NCBI GenBank assembly: GCA_014804425.1
Contig: JAAUZV010000015.1
Coordinates: forward strand, 66,853 to 130,852
Direction: 5' to 3'
Length of the DNA stretch: 64,000 bases
Source of the DNA: Lachnospiraceae bacterium
GTDB lineage: Bacteria > Bacillota > Clostridia > Lachnospirales > Lachnospiraceae
Of this stretch, positions 8,247 to 17,839 are shown piece by piece. Below the pieces are notes generated by a model, which searched no databases, was not told where the DNA came from, and worked only from the letters and a program-made list of their open reading frames with translations. Position numbers and translations under genes: made by a program. Position 1 is the stretch's first letter; the number at the start of each line of letters is the position of its first letter.

Positions 8247-9398
8247 ATGAAAAGAGTATTTTTGATCGTACTGGACAGTTTTGGGATTGGGGAAATGGAG
8301 GATGCGGCGCAGTTTGGAGATGCGGGGACGAATACCCTGCGTTCCGTATCCTCCAGTTCCTTTTTTAGACTGCCCAATCTCAAGCGTCTGGGATTGTTTG
8401 ACTTAGACGGCGTTGATTATTTGGAAGGAACGGGAGCGCCCAAGGCGCGGATTGCCAGAATGAAGGAGCGTTCCATGGGAAAGGATACGACGATCGGACA
8501 TTGGGAGATCGCGGGCGTGTGGTCGATGAAGCCGCTGCCCACCTATCCGAATGGTTTTCCCGAGGAGGTGCTCGCCGAATTTTCCAAGCGTACGGGCAGG
8601 GGCGTTCTGTGCAATCGCCCCTATTCCGGGACGGAGGTCATTCAGGTATACGGCGATGAACATGTAAGGACGGGTGACCTGATCGTCTATACTTCTGCGG
8701 ACAGTGTGTTCCAGATTGCGGCGCATGAAAGTGTTGTGCCGGTGGAGCAGTTATATGAATATTGTCGGACAGCCCGGGAAATTCTGAAAGGAGAGCATGG
8801 AGTAGGCAGGGTCATTGCCCGCCCGTTTATCGGGGAGAGCGGGCATTATGAGCGTACGCCGCGCAGACATGATTTTTCGCTGGAACCGCCGGAAAAGACG
8901 ATGCTTGACCGGCTCACCGAGCAGGGAAAGGATGTCATTGCGGTCGGTAAGATCTGGGATATTTTTGCGGGCCGCGGCATGACGGAACATGTATATACGA
9001 CGGGAAATGCCGACGGGATGGATAAGACGCTTTCTTATCTTTCACGTGATTTTGAAGGCTTGTGCTTTATTAATCTGGTCGATTATGATATGCTGTACGG
9101 GCACCGAAATGATATTGACGGTTATGCAAAAGCGCTGTCGGCGTTTGACTTATGGCTGCCGAAACTGCTTGACGGTTTAAGGAGCGAGGATGTGCTGATG
9201 ATCACGGCAGATCATGGCTGCGATCCGGGATATACCGTCTCCACGGACCATTCCAGAGAGCACACGCCGTTTCTCATGTACGGAAAATCGGTTACTCCGG
9301 CAAACTTGGGCACGCGGGAGAGCTTTGCGGATATCGCGGCGACGGTGCTTGCTTATTTCGGAATCCCGTATGACGGGCACGGCAGCTCCATGCTGTGA
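8247..9398 (+). CDS. deoB: Phosphopentomutase
   Basis: A 383-residue alkaline-phosphatase superfamily enzyme that interconverts (deoxy)ribose 1- and 5-phosphates in nucleoside breakdown. Metal-binding and catalytic motifs are visible: VLDSFGIGEMEDA at residues 8-20 with GDAGTNT, GKDTTIGHWE, and near the C-terminus ITADHGCDPGY and STDHSREHTP. The start at the ATG is preferred over the in-frame TTG six bases upstream because AAGGCAGGGA is better spaced. It stands between the spoIIIA operon and prfC. In Bacillus, drm/deoB sits near spoIIM-xerD, so its place here is a local rearrangement. Confidence 0.95.
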   Translation: MKRVFLIVLDSFGIGEMEDAAQFGDAGTNTLRSVSSSSFFRLPNLKRLGLFDLDGVDYLEGTGAPKARIARMKERSMGKDTTIGHWEIAGVWSMKPLPTYPNGFPEEVLAEFSKRTGRGVLCNRPYSGTEVIQVYGDEHVRTGDLIVYTSADSVFQIAAHESVVPVEQLYEYCRTAREILKGEHGVGRVIARPFIGESGHYERTPRRHDFSLEPPEKTMLDRLTEQGKDVIAVGKIWDIFAGRGMTEHVYTTGNADGMDKTLSYLSRDFEGLCFINLVDYDMLYGHRNDIDGYAKALSAFDLWLPKLLDGLRSEDVLMITADHGCDPGYTVSTDHSREHTPFLMYGKSVTPANLGTRESFADIAATVLAYFGIPYDGHGSSML

Positions 9399-9453
9399 GA
9401 AGCCGGCGGCGCAGGGATGCCGCAGATAAAATATAGATAAAGAGGAAAGAAAC

Positions 9454-11046
9454 ATGGCAGATCATACCAAAGAAATTAATAAAAGAAGAACCTTTGCGAT
9501 CATTTCCCATCCGGATGCGGGAAAGACGACGCTGACAGAGAAGTTTCTCCTATACGGGGGAGCCATTAACTTGGCGGGAAGCGTGAAGGGAAAGGCGACG
9601 GCGCGGCATGCGGTATCCGACTGGATGGAGATCGAGAAGGAACGTGGTATTTCCGTCACGTCCTCCGTACTGCAATTTGAGTACGGCGGATGCTGCGTCA
9701 ATATTTTGGACACGCCCGGCCATCAGGATTTTTCGGAGGATACGTACCGTACGCTGATGGCGGCAGATTCCGCGGTCATGGTGATCGACGGAGGCAAGGG
9801 TGTTGAGGCGCAGACAAGAAAATTGTTTAAGGTGTGCGTTATGCGCAAGATTCCGATTTTTACGTTCATCAATAAGATGGACAGGGATGCGAACGATACC
9901 TTTGATCTTTTGGATGAGATTGAAAAGGAGCTTGGCATCGCGACCTGTCCGATGAACTGGCCGATCGGGTGCGGGAAGAACTTTAAGGGCGTGTACGACA
10001 GGCAGGAAAAATGCGTCATCACTTACTCGGATACCGAGAAGGGGACGAAGGAAGGACTTTCAACCAAAATTCCGATGGAAGATAAGGAAGCGCTGCTTTC
10101 TCATATCGGCGAGGCGTTTATGGAGCAGCTCGACGGAGAGATTGAGCTGCTTGACGGGGCGAGCGCGGAATTTGATTTAGAGAAAGTCAGAAGCGGGGAT
10201 CTGACGCCGGTCTTTTTCGGATCGGCGCTGACGAATTTCGGCGTGGAGATTTTTTTACAGCACTTTTTACAGATGGCGACGCCGCCGCTTCCGCGCAGGG
10301 CGGATATCGGTCTGATCGAACCGACTGAGCGGGAATTTTCCGCCTTTGTGTTTAAGATACAGGCAAATATGAATAAGGCGCACCGGGACAGGATCGCATT
10401 TATGCGTATCTGCTCGGGCAGGTTCGACGCGAATGCGGAGGTAAAGCATGTGCAGGGCGGCAGAGTCATGAGGCTTTCGCAGCCGCAGCAGATCATGGCG
10501 GATGAGCGGAAGATTTTGTCGGAGGCATATGCGGGGGATATCATCGGCGTATTTGATCCCGGTATTTTTTCCATCGGCGATACGGTCTGCATGCCGAAGG
10601 AGCAATTCTGCTTTGAGGGAATCCCGACGTTTGCACCGGAGCATTTCGCGCGTGTCAGACAGCTTGACACGATGAAGCGCAAGCAGTTTGTCAAGGGCAT
10701 CACGCAGATTGCGCAGGAAGGCGCGATCCAGATCTTTCAGGAGTTTAACACGGGCATGGAGGAGATCATTGTCGGCGTTGTCGGCGTGCTGCAGTTTGAC
10801 GTGCTCAAATACCGTCTGGAGAATGAGTATAATGTGGAGATCCGTTTAGAGAATCTGCCGTATGAGCATATCCGGTGGATCGAGAATACGGATATTGATC
10901 TAAAAACGCTGACGGGGACGTCGGATATGAAGAAGATCAAGGATTTGAAGGACAGACCGCTGCTTTTGTTTGTCAATGAGTGGAGCGTCGGGATGACGCT
11001 GGAGCGCAACAAAGGGCTGATTCTTTCGGAATTCGGGCGCAGTTAG
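9454..11046 (+). CDS. prfC: Peptide chain release factor 3
   Basis: A 530-residue translational GTPase that recycles RF1/RF2 from the ribosome after termination. G1 is HPDAGKTTL (residues 19-27), G3 is DTPGHQDF and G4 is NKMD. The size and the RF3-type C-terminal domains match PrfC rather than EF-G. AGAGGAAAG precedes the ATG. Confidence 0.95.
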   Translation: MADHTKEINKRRTFAIISHPDAGKTTLTEKFLLYGGAINLAGSVKGKATARHAVSDWMEIEKERGISVTSSVLQFEYGGCCVNILDTPGHQDFSEDTYRTLMAADSAVMVIDGGKGVEAQTRKLFKVCVMRKIPIFTFINKMDRDANDTFDLLDEIEKELGIATCPMNWPIGCGKNFKGVYDRQEKCVITYSDTEKGTKEGLSTKIPMEDKEALLSHIGEAFMEQLDGEIELLDGASAEFDLEKVRSGDLTPVFFGSALTNFGVEIFLQHFLQMATPPLPRRADIGLIEPTEREFSAFVFKIQANMNKAHRDRIAFMRICSGRFDANAEVKHVQGGRVMRLSQPQQIMADERKILSEAYAGDIIGVFDPGIFSIGDTVCMPKEQFCFEGIPTFAPEHFARVRQLDTMKRKQFVKGITQIAQEGAIQIFQEFNTGMEEIIVGVVGVLQFDVLKYRLENEYNVEIRLENLPYEHIRWIENTDIDLKTLTGTSDMKKIKDLKDRPLLLFVNEWSVGMTLERNKGLILSEFGRS

Positions 11047-11135
11047 GATGCCGCGGCTGCGCGGTTCCGGGGAAGCGGCCGGTCATGTAGGTCATCTTTC
11101 AGATTCTTTTTACGTACAGATTGAGTCGGGATGTG

Positions 11136-12389
11136 ATGAAAATGCTGTCTTATCAAATAAAAAGAATAGGTCTGACAGGGATGCTCATTGGCGTCCTGCT
11201 GATTTCCGGCTGTGCGGATGGGTTCCGTGACCGTCAAAGCAGGGAGGAGCCCGCGGGAGGGCAGCCGCTGTCCCATGGCGCAGATGCGCAGGGAGAGACG
11301 CCCGCACCCGTGACAGAATGGACGACGGACTTGACGGGGCAGGAAGAACCGACAGGAGAAGAAAATGACGGGCAGGAGGCGGACGGCGGCTATTATTACG
11401 GGACGCTGACGGACGACGGGCAGCGGATGATGTATATGCAGATGCTTGACAGCATGCGTCAGATGGGACAGGATGAGGAGTTAGCCTGTCGGGATGAGGA
11501 TCTGATTTACCGGATCTTCTGCGCTGTGCTTGCCGATCATCCCGAATTGTTTTATGTGACGGGCTATACCTATGCGAGAGTCACACAGGATGGGGAGATC
11601 ATGCACATGCGGTTTTCCGCATCCTACTCCATGTCGCAGGCGGAGGTCGCACGATGCAAAAGCGGTATCGACGAATATGTGGAGACATGTCTTTCCTATC
11701 TGCCCGCCGGGCAGGATGACTATGCCAAGATCCGTTACCTGTATGAATATGTGATCTGCAATACGGAATACGATCTTCAGGCACCGGAGAATCAAAATAT
11801 CTGCTCGGTATTTTTATACGGGCGCTCCGTATGTCAGGGGTATGCGAAGGCGTTCCAGTATTTGTGCATGAGGGCAGGGATCGACGCGGCGCTCGTGACC
11901 GGACGGATCAAAGAATCCGGATACGGACATGCGTGGAATTTAGTGCGTTCAAACGGGGCATACTACTATGTAGACGCAACATGGGGAGACGCCTCTTATA
12001 CGATGGACGGGGGCGCGGCGTCAAGCGGGCTGCCGGATGTCAATTACGAGTATTTATGTGTCACGACGGAGCAGATCGAACGGACGCATGAGATCGATAT
12101 GTCCGTTGCGCAGATGCCATATTGTACGGCGACGGACGATAATTATTATGTGCGCGGACATGCATTTTTTTCTTCGTTTGATGAAGGAGCGCTCGATGCG
12201 TTTTTTGCAAATCGTGTCGGGAAGTATGTGACATTCCGCTGTGAGACGGCGGATGTATACAGCGCCTATTATGAATATCTGATCGGTCAGGAGCACATTT
12301 TTGACTATATGGATTCGGATGCAGGAGTATCCTATTCCGATAACGAGGAGACGCTGACATTTGGGTTCTGGCTGCCCGAAAGCCTGTAG
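11136..12389 (+). CDS. Transglutaminase-like lipoprotein
   Basis: A 417-residue exported protein. The signal peptide ends in a lipobox (LLISG before Cys26), so the mature protein should be lipid-anchored on the outer face of the membrane. A low-complexity acidic linker follows (about 30-85). A transglutaminase-core domain comes next with an intact triad: Cys233 in SVCQGYA, His265 in GHAWN, Asp280 in YVDATW. Such domains act as peptidases or crosslinking enzymes at the cell surface; the substrate is unknown. TTG at 11121 is an alternative start, but the ATG at 11136 keeps a normal signal peptide length. Confidence 0.85.
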   Translation: MKMLSYQIKRIGLTGMLIGVLLISGCADGFRDRQSREEPAGGQPLSHGADAQGETPAPVTEWTTDLTGQEEPTGEENDGQEADGGYYYGTLTDDGQRMMYMQMLDSMRQMGQDEELACRDEDLIYRIFCAVLADHPELFYVTGYTYARVTQDGEIMHMRFSASYSMSQAEVARCKSGIDEYVETCLSYLPAGQDDYAKIRYLYEYVICNTEYDLQAPENQNICSVFLYGRSVCQGYAKAFQYLCMRAGIDAALVTGRIKESGYGHAWNLVRSNGAYYYVDATWGDASYTMDGGAASSGLPDVNYEYLCVTTEQIERTHEIDMSVAQMPYCTATDDNYYVRGHAFFSSFDEGALDAFFANRVGKYVTFRCETADVYSAYYEYLIGQEHIFDYMDSDAGVSYSDNEETLTFGFWLPESL

Positions 12390-12460
12390 CGTTCCCGTCA
12401 GAAGGAAAGAACGTTTCTAATGCATAAAACTTTGTGAAAAAACTTTGTTTTTTTTCAATC

Positions 12461-12489
12461 TATACATCTTTTGATTAATTTGCTATAAT
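12461..12489 (+). promoter_or_regulatory. Promoter of the asp23-nusB block
   Basis: TATACA, a 17-base spacer, and a consensus TATAAT with the extended TGC in front. It lies 50 bases before the asp23 start. Confidence 0.7.
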
Positions 12490-12538
12490 ACATGTAACTG
12501 TTTGGAGACGGAGAGACCATCCAAAGGAGGTTAATCAT

Positions 12539-12925
12539 ATGGATAAGGATATGGAAAAGGGAACCTATGTGCTTCAGGAAGATAATAACATGGGAACGGT
12601 CAAGATCGCAGATGACGTAGTTGCGATGATCGCCGGGCTTGCGGCTTCTGAGGTCGAGGGTGTGTCCGCCATGGTCGGCAATATCACGAATGAGCTGATG
12701 AGCAAGGTTGGCATGACAAAACTGACAAAGGGCGTGAAGGTGGAGATCACCGGCAGGGAGGTACGGGCCGATATTGCGGTTATGCTCGAATACGGCTATA
12801 ATATTCCCGCGACATCCCAGAAGGTACAGGAGAAAGTCAAGGCGGCGATCGAAAATATGACCGGACTCACGGTGTCCGACGTCAATATCAGGATTGCCGG
12901 TGTCAATATGCAAAAGAGCAAATAA
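12539..12925 (+). CDS. Asp23/Gls24 family envelope stress protein
   Basis: A 128-residue protein of the Asp23/Gls24 (DUF322) family, like Bacillus YqhY. The family signature is seen in the region IADDVVAMIAGLAASEVEGV (about 22-41) and in NVRIAGV-like text near the end. In Bacillus, YqhY sits in the same place before nusB and affects acetyl-CoA carboxylase / lipid homeostasis; a similar role is only inferred. The ribosome site is CAAAGGAGG. It is the first gene of the block that runs to spoIVB. Confidence 0.9.
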   Translation: MDKDMEKGTYVLQEDNNMGTVKIADDVVAMIAGLAASEVEGVSAMVGNITNELMSKVGMTKLTKGVKVEITGREVRADIAVMLEYGYNIPATSQKVQEKVKAAIENMTGLTVSDVNIRIAGVNMQKSK

Positions 12926-12953
12926 GCAATTATTCATAAGCAAACGCGCAGGG

Positions 12954-12974
12954 GACACGCTTAGCGTGTCTTTT
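12954..12974 (+). terminator. Short hairpin with T run between asp23 and nusB
   Basis: GACACGC / GCGTGTC stem (7 bp) with loop TTA, followed by TTTTG. It is probably a partial terminator that lowers nusB expression relative to asp23. Confidence 0.6.
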
Positions 12975-12993
12975 GTAAGTTAAGGAGTCATCA

Positions 12994-13392
12994 ATGAGCA
13001 GACGAGAGCTGAGAGAGCGGATTTTTTTATTGCTGTTCCGCGTGGAATTTAACCGCATGGAGGATATGCCCGAGCAGATTCAACTGTTTTTTTCGCAGGA
13101 GGAGAGCGAAAGTACGGAGGAGGAGAAGCGTTATATTTCGGGGAAATACGGGAATATTGCCGCAAAGCTTCCTGAAATTGACGCCCTCATCAACGAGCGG
13201 GCAAAGGGATGGAGCGTGGAGCGCATGGGCAAGGTGGACATCACGATCATCCGTCTTGCGGTCTATGAGATCTGCTATGACGACGACATTCCGACGGGCG
13301 TAGCGATCAATGAAGCGGTGGAGCTGGCAAAGAAATTCGGGCAGGATGAGTCCGCAGGCTTTGTCAACGGCGTGCTTGCCAAGTTCGCATAG
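12994..13392 (+). CDS. nusB: Transcription antitermination factor NusB
   Basis: A 132-residue all-helical NusB protein that binds boxA RNA with S10 during rRNA antitermination. It starts with the typical SRRELRERIFLLLFRVEF segment and ends with AINEAVELAKKFG and a GFVNGVL signature. TTAAGGAGT is upstream. Its place between asp23 and xseA is conserved in Firmicutes. Confidence 0.94.
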   Translation: MSRRELRERIFLLLFRVEFNRMEDMPEQIQLFFSQEESESTEEEKRYISGKYGNIAAKLPEIDALINERAKGWSVERMGKVDITIIRLAVYEICYDDDIPTGVAINEAVELAKKFGQDESAGFVNGVLAKFA

Positions 13393-13406
13393 GTGGGAGA
13401 GCGCAT

Positions 13407-14636
13407 ATGGCGAATCGCAGAACGGTTCCGGAAGAAAATATATATACGGTGGCAAAGGTCAATTCCTATATCCGCAACATGTTTGTGCAGGATTTTATGC
13501 TGAATGCGATCCATGTGCGCGGCGAGGTCAGTAATTGTAAATATCATACGTCGGGGCATATTTATTTTACGCTGAAGGACAAAAGCGGGGCGATCGCCTG
13601 CGTGATGTTTGCGGGAAACAGAGAAACCGGGCTTACCTTTCGGATGCAGGAGGGGCAGCAGGTCGTTGTTTCGGGAAATATTGACGTCTATGAACGCGAC
13701 GGAAAGTACCAGCTTTATGCAAAGAGGATCCGGCCGGACGGAGAAGGCGATCTGTACGCGCGCTTTATGGCGTTAAAAGAAGAATTGGAAGAAATGGGGA
13801 TGTTTGCCCCGGAATATAAGCAGCCGATTCCAAAGTATAGCAGGACAATCGGTGTCGTGACCGCATCGACGGGAGCTGCCGTGCGGGATATTATTCATAT
13901 TGCGAGGCGGCGCAATCCCTATATTCAGATCATTCTTTATCCTGCCATCGTGCAGGGCGAACAGGCGGCGGCGAGCATTGTGGAAGGAATCCACGCGCTC
14001 GAGCGCTTAGGCGTGGATGTGATGATCGTCGGGCGCGGAGGCGGTTCCATCGAGGATCTGTGGGCGTTTAATGAGCGTGAGGTCGTGCAGGCAGTGTTTG
14101 ACTGCACGGTTCCGATCATCTCGGCAGTCGGGCATGAGACGGACACGACGCTGACGGATTATGCGGCGGATTTACGCGCGCCGACGCCGTCCGCGGCGGC
14201 GGAGCTGGCCGTGTACGAACAGGCATTATTGGACGAGCGGATACTTGGCGCGGCGGATGCGCTGGACGGGCGCATGCGCGCTGTACTGGATAAAAAAAGG
14301 ATTCAGACGGAAAACTATATTTTGCGCATGCAGAGGGGCAATCCGCTTCATCGCGTGAGGGAGCAGCAGAACCGCCTGATTTTTTTGGAGGATCGTTTAA
14401 GCGCGGCAATGGAAAAGCGCATAGAGGCAGTCCGCCATCGGTTTCTTTTGTATGTGGAGCGCTTGCAAGGATTATCGCCGCTGGAAAAGCTCAGTCAGGG
14501 CTATGCGTATGTTTCCGATGAAAACGGAAATACACTCCGCTCCGTCGATCAGGTGGAGGCGGGCGGCAGGATTCATGTGTATTTGCAGGACGGCGTTGCA
14601 GAAGCGCAGGTGACAGGAGTCCAAAAGAGTCAGTAG
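13407..14636 (+). CDS. xseA: Exodeoxyribonuclease VII large subunit
   Basis: A 409-residue nuclease subunit. An N-terminal OB fold (about 10-110) is followed by the catalytic domain with GVVTASTGAAVRDI, IVGRGGGSIEDLW, SAVGHETDTTLTD and DLRAPTPSAAAE motifs, and a helical C-terminus. With XseB it degrades single-stranded DNA to oligonucleotides. It lies in the nusB-xseA-xseB-ispA order. Confidence 0.95.
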   Translation: MANRRTVPEENIYTVAKVNSYIRNMFVQDFMLNAIHVRGEVSNCKYHTSGHIYFTLKDKSGAIACVMFAGNRETGLTFRMQEGQQVVVSGNIDVYERDGKYQLYAKRIRPDGEGDLYARFMALKEELEEMGMFAPEYKQPIPKYSRTIGVVTASTGAAVRDIIHIARRRNPYIQIILYPAIVQGEQAAASIVEGIHALERLGVDVMIVGRGGGSIEDLWAFNEREVVQAVFDCTVPIISAVGHETDTTLTDYAADLRAPTPSAAAELAVYEQALLDERILGAADALDGRMRAVLDKKRIQTENYILRMQRGNPLHRVREQQNRLIFLEDRLSAAMEKRIEAVRHRFLLYVERLQGLSPLEKLSQGYAYVSDENGNTLRSVDQVEAGGRIHVYLQDGVAEAQVTGVQKSQ

Positions 14637-14693
14637 AAGGAACAAGAATTTCCGCAGGAAATATTTTTGCGTAGGAAAGGGCGCGCGGCGATC

Positions 14694-14957
14694 ATGGCAG
14701 AACGAAAGCAGGACAGGAAACAGCAGGAACAGGATAGTACGAAGCGGCAGGTATCGTGCAGCATTGAGGAGACGTTTATGCGCATCGATGAGCTGATCAC
14801 GCAGCTGGAGTCGCCCGAGATCGGTCTGGAGGATTCTTTTCAGGCGTATGAGGAGGGAATGAAGCTCTTAAAGGCGTGCAACGAACAGATCGACAGGGTG
14901 GAGAAGAAAGTGCTTGTCCTAAGCGGAGACGGAGGCTTTGATGAACTGGGAGAGTGA
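14694..14957 (+). CDS. xseB: Exodeoxyribonuclease VII small subunit
   Basis: An 87-residue small subunit. The family core (SIEETFMRIDELITQLE, then LEDSFQAYEEGMKL) lies in the last 65 residues, after a charged N-terminal tail that is a little longer than usual. The ATG at 14694 is chosen; a TTG at 14667 in frame is possible because AGGAAAGGG falls between them. Its end overlaps ispA by 17 bases. Confidence 0.9.
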   Translation: MAERKQDRKQQEQDSTKRQVSCSIEETFMRIDELITQLESPEIGLEDSFQAYEEGMKLLKACNEQIDRVEKKVLVLSGDGGFDELGE

Positions 14958-15894
14958 ACAGGAAGAAAAAATACGCAGGCTTGAGGAGCTGATCACATCC
15001 TATCTTCCGAAAGAAGAAGGCTATCAGCGTACGGCTTCCGAGGCGATGAATTACAGTATTCTGGCAGGCGGAAAAAGAATTCGCCCGCTGATGATGTATG
15101 AAACCTATCAGATGTATGCAAAGGACGGGGATGCGGCACAGCTTGGGGACAGGCTTATCGCACCGTTTCTGGCTGCGATCGAGATGATACACACGTATTC
15201 CCTTGTGCATGACGATCTGCCTGCAATGGACAACGATGAATACCGCAGGGGCAGAAAGACAACCCATGTCGTATACGGGGAGGCGATGGCAATCCTTGCG
15301 GGCGACGGACTGCTGACGCATGCGTTTTATACGGCGGCAAGAGCGTTTGCGGCGGTTGACGATACTGAATGTAAGATAGACCGGGCGCAGGCGGATATGC
15401 TTCGCGGGCGGATCGGCAGAGCGGTCGGCATATTGGCGGAAAAGGCGGGCATAGACGGTATGCTCGGCGGACAGTGCGTGGATGTGGAAGCGGAGAAGCG
15501 CGGAGACACCGTGACGATGGAGCAGCTTCTCTTCATTCATGAAAAGAAGACGGCGGCGCTCATTCAGTCGGCGCTGATGATCGGTGCGGTTCTGGCGGGT
15601 GCGCCGCAAAAAGATATTGACCGTTTGGAGCAGGCGGGACGGCATGTGGGAGTTGCATTTCAGATACGGGATGACATTCTTGATGTGGAGGGCTCGCTGG
15701 AGGAGCTTGGCAAGCAGACGGGCTCCGATGCCAAAAACGAGAAGGCAACCTATGTCACGCTTGCCGGTATGGAACAGGCGAAGCGGGATGTGGAGCGTAT
15801 TTCCGAAGCGGCGCTTACGGAGCTTGCCGGATTAAGTGTAACAAATGATTTTTTGGCAGAACTCGTCAGAAGAATGGTGTACCGGACAAACTGA
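14941..15894 (+). CDS. ispA: Polyprenyl synthetase (farnesyl / geranylgeranyl diphosphate synthase)
   Basis: A 317-residue trans-prenyltransferase that condenses IPP with allylic diphosphates. The first Asp-rich motif is DDLPAMDND, GGKRIRP lies upstream of it, and the second motif is FQIRDDILD. It sits directly before dxs, linking the MEP pathway to chain elongation for quinones and undecaprenyl phosphate. The start overlaps xseB and uses GGAGG just ahead. Chain length specificity cannot be read with certainty; IspA-type is the usual product at this locus. Confidence 0.93.
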   Translation: MNWESEQEEKIRRLEELITSYLPKEEGYQRTASEAMNYSILAGGKRIRPLMMYETYQMYAKDGDAAQLGDRLIAPFLAAIEMIHTYSLVHDDLPAMDNDEYRRGRKTTHVVYGEAMAILAGDGLLTHAFYTAARAFAAVDDTECKIDRAQADMLRGRIGRAVGILAEKAGIDGMLGGQCVDVEAEKRGDTVTMEQLLFIHEKKTAALIQSALMIGAVLAGAPQKDIDRLEQAGRHVGVAFQIRDDILDVEGSLEELGKQTGSDAKNEKATYVTLAGMEQAKRDVERISEAALTELAGLSVTNDFLAELVRRMVYRTN

Positions 15895-15960
15895 GATCGC
15901 CTTCAAACGACTGATCAGCGCAATGCCGCGGCTTTATCTGCGGTATGCAGGAGTATAAGC

Positions 15961-17820
15961 ATGTATTTAGAAGAGATTAAGCAGGCAAATGACATCAAAA
16001 AAATAGACAGATCGGAGCTGCCCGAACTGGCGGAGGAAATTCGTGATTTTCTGATTGAAAAGATCAGTGTGACGGGCGGACATCTCGGTTCGAATCTCGG
16101 CGTGGTGGAACTGACGATGGCGCTGCATCTCGCGCTTGATCTTCCCGAGGACAAGATTGTTTGGGATGTCGGTCACCAGTCCTATACCCATAAGCTTTTA
16201 ACCGGCAGAAAGGAAGGCTTTGAGTCGCTTAGAAAGTACGGCGGCATGAGCGGGTTCCCCAAGCGCAAGGAGAGCGACTGCGACTGTTTCGACACGGGGC
16301 ACAGCTCCACTTCGATCTCAGCGGGATTGGGATTGGTCAAGGCGCGCGACTTGCAGCATAAAAACGATGTGATCGTCTCGGTCATCGGGGACGGTTCCCT
16401 GACGGGCGGTATGGCGTATGAGGCACTCAATAATGCGGCGAAGCTGGAGACCAATTTTATCATTATATTAAATGATAATAACATGTCCATATCGGAGAAT
16501 GTCGGCGGCATGAACCGGTATCTGAGCAGTATCCGTACGGCGCAGTCGTACTTAAACCTCAAGGAGGATGTATACAATAAGCTGCGTGCGGGGAAGCACG
16601 GCAACGCTTACGTTGCGGCGATCCGGCGTGCCAAGAGCAGTCTGAAGCATCTGGTCGTTCCCGGTATGCTTTTTGAGGACATGGGACTGACTTACTTAGG
16701 ACCGGTTGACGGGCATAATATCATGGGGATGGTTCGTGCGATCAATGACGCGAAGCGCTTCAAAAAGGCGGTGCTCATCCATGTTCTGACACAAAAAGGA
16801 AAGGGCTATGAGCCTGCACAGAAGCATCCCGCGAGGTTTCATGGCGCGGAGCCGTTTTTTGTGGAAACGGGATTACCGCGCAATCCGAGGAATAAGGCGA
16901 ATTATACGGATATTTTTTCTACGGTCATGTGCAAATTGGGGGAGCGGAATGAAAATGTTGTCGCCATTACGGCGGCGATGCCGGACGGCACGGGCTTAAA
17001 GCGGTTTCGCAACAAATATCCGGAACGTTTTTTTGACGTCGGGATCGCGGAGGAGCATGCGGTGACATTTGCGGCGGGATTGGCGGCGGGCGGAATGCGT
17101 CCGATCGTCGCGATCTATTCTTCTTTTTTACAGAGAGCTTACGATCAGATCCTGCATGATGTGTGCATTCAAAATCTGCCGGTCGTTTTTGCCATAGACC
17201 GGGCGGGGCTTGTGGGCAGCGACGGCGAGACGCATCAGGGGATCTTCGATCTTTCCTACCTCTCGTCCATTCCCAACATGCACATTATGGCGCCCAAAAA
17301 TAAATGGGAGCTTTCCGATATGATGAAATTTGCGGTCGGCTTTGACGCGCCGATTGCGCTGCGATACCCGCGCGGCGAGGCGTATGACGGGCTGGAGGAA
17401 TATCGCGCGTCGATCGAATACGGAAAAGCGGAGATCATCTGCGAGGAGCAGGAGATTGCGCTGCTGGCGGTCGGCAGCATGGTAAAGACTGCGGTCGCGG
17501 TGCGCGAGCTGCTGAAAAAGGAAGGGCACGGGGTCAGCCTTGTAAACGCCCGTTTTGTCAAGCCGATCGATGAGGAACTGCTCACGCATCTGGCGAAGAC
17601 CCATCTGTATATCGTGACGATGGAAGAAAATGTTGCAAGCGGCGGATTCGGGGAGCGCGTCAGGGAGTTTCTTTCGGATTGCCCGCACGCGCAGGCACAG
17701 GTGCTGTCAATTGCCATTCCCGATGCTTATGTGGAGCACGGAAATGTGGAGCAGTTAAAAAAGGAGATCGGTCTGGATGCGGAGTCGATCGCAGAGCGGA
17801 TCCGTTCGCAGGTCGTGTGA
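15961..17820 (+). CDS. dxs: 1-deoxy-D-xylulose-5-phosphate synthase
   Basis: A 619-residue thiamine diphosphate enzyme that joins pyruvate and glyceraldehyde 3-phosphate, the first step of the MEP isoprenoid pathway. Motifs: GHLGSNLGVVELT near the N-terminus, the thiamine/metal motif GDGSLTGGMAYEALNN, and the transketolase pyrimidine domain with DVGIAEEHAVTFAAG, then DRAGLVGSDGETHQG. Length is normal. It is followed 19 bases later by tlyA. Confidence 0.96.
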   Translation: MYLEEIKQANDIKKIDRSELPELAEEIRDFLIEKISVTGGHLGSNLGVVELTMALHLALDLPEDKIVWDVGHQSYTHKLLTGRKEGFESLRKYGGMSGFPKRKESDCDCFDTGHSSTSISAGLGLVKARDLQHKNDVIVSVIGDGSLTGGMAYEALNNAAKLETNFIIILNDNNMSISENVGGMNRYLSSIRTAQSYLNLKEDVYNKLRAGKHGNAYVAAIRRAKSSLKHLVVPGMLFEDMGLTYLGPVDGHNIMGMVRAINDAKRFKKAVLIHVLTQKGKGYEPAQKHPARFHGAEPFFVETGLPRNPRNKANYTDIFSTVMCKLGERNENVVAITAAMPDGTGLKRFRNKYPERFFDVGIAEEHAVTFAAGLAAGGMRPIVAIYSSFLQRAYDQILHDVCIQNLPVVFAIDRAGLVGSDGETHQGIFDLSYLSSIPNMHIMAPKNKWELSDMMKFAVGFDAPIALRYPRGEAYDGLEEYRASIEYGKAEIICEEQEIALLAVGSMVKTAVAVRELLKKEGHGVSLVNARFVKPIDEELLTHLAKTHLYIVTMEENVASGGFGERVREFLSDCPHAQAQVLSIAIPDAYVEHGNVEQLKKEIGLDAESIAERIRSQVV

Positions 17821-17839
17821 GAAGATAGGGGTGTAACAC

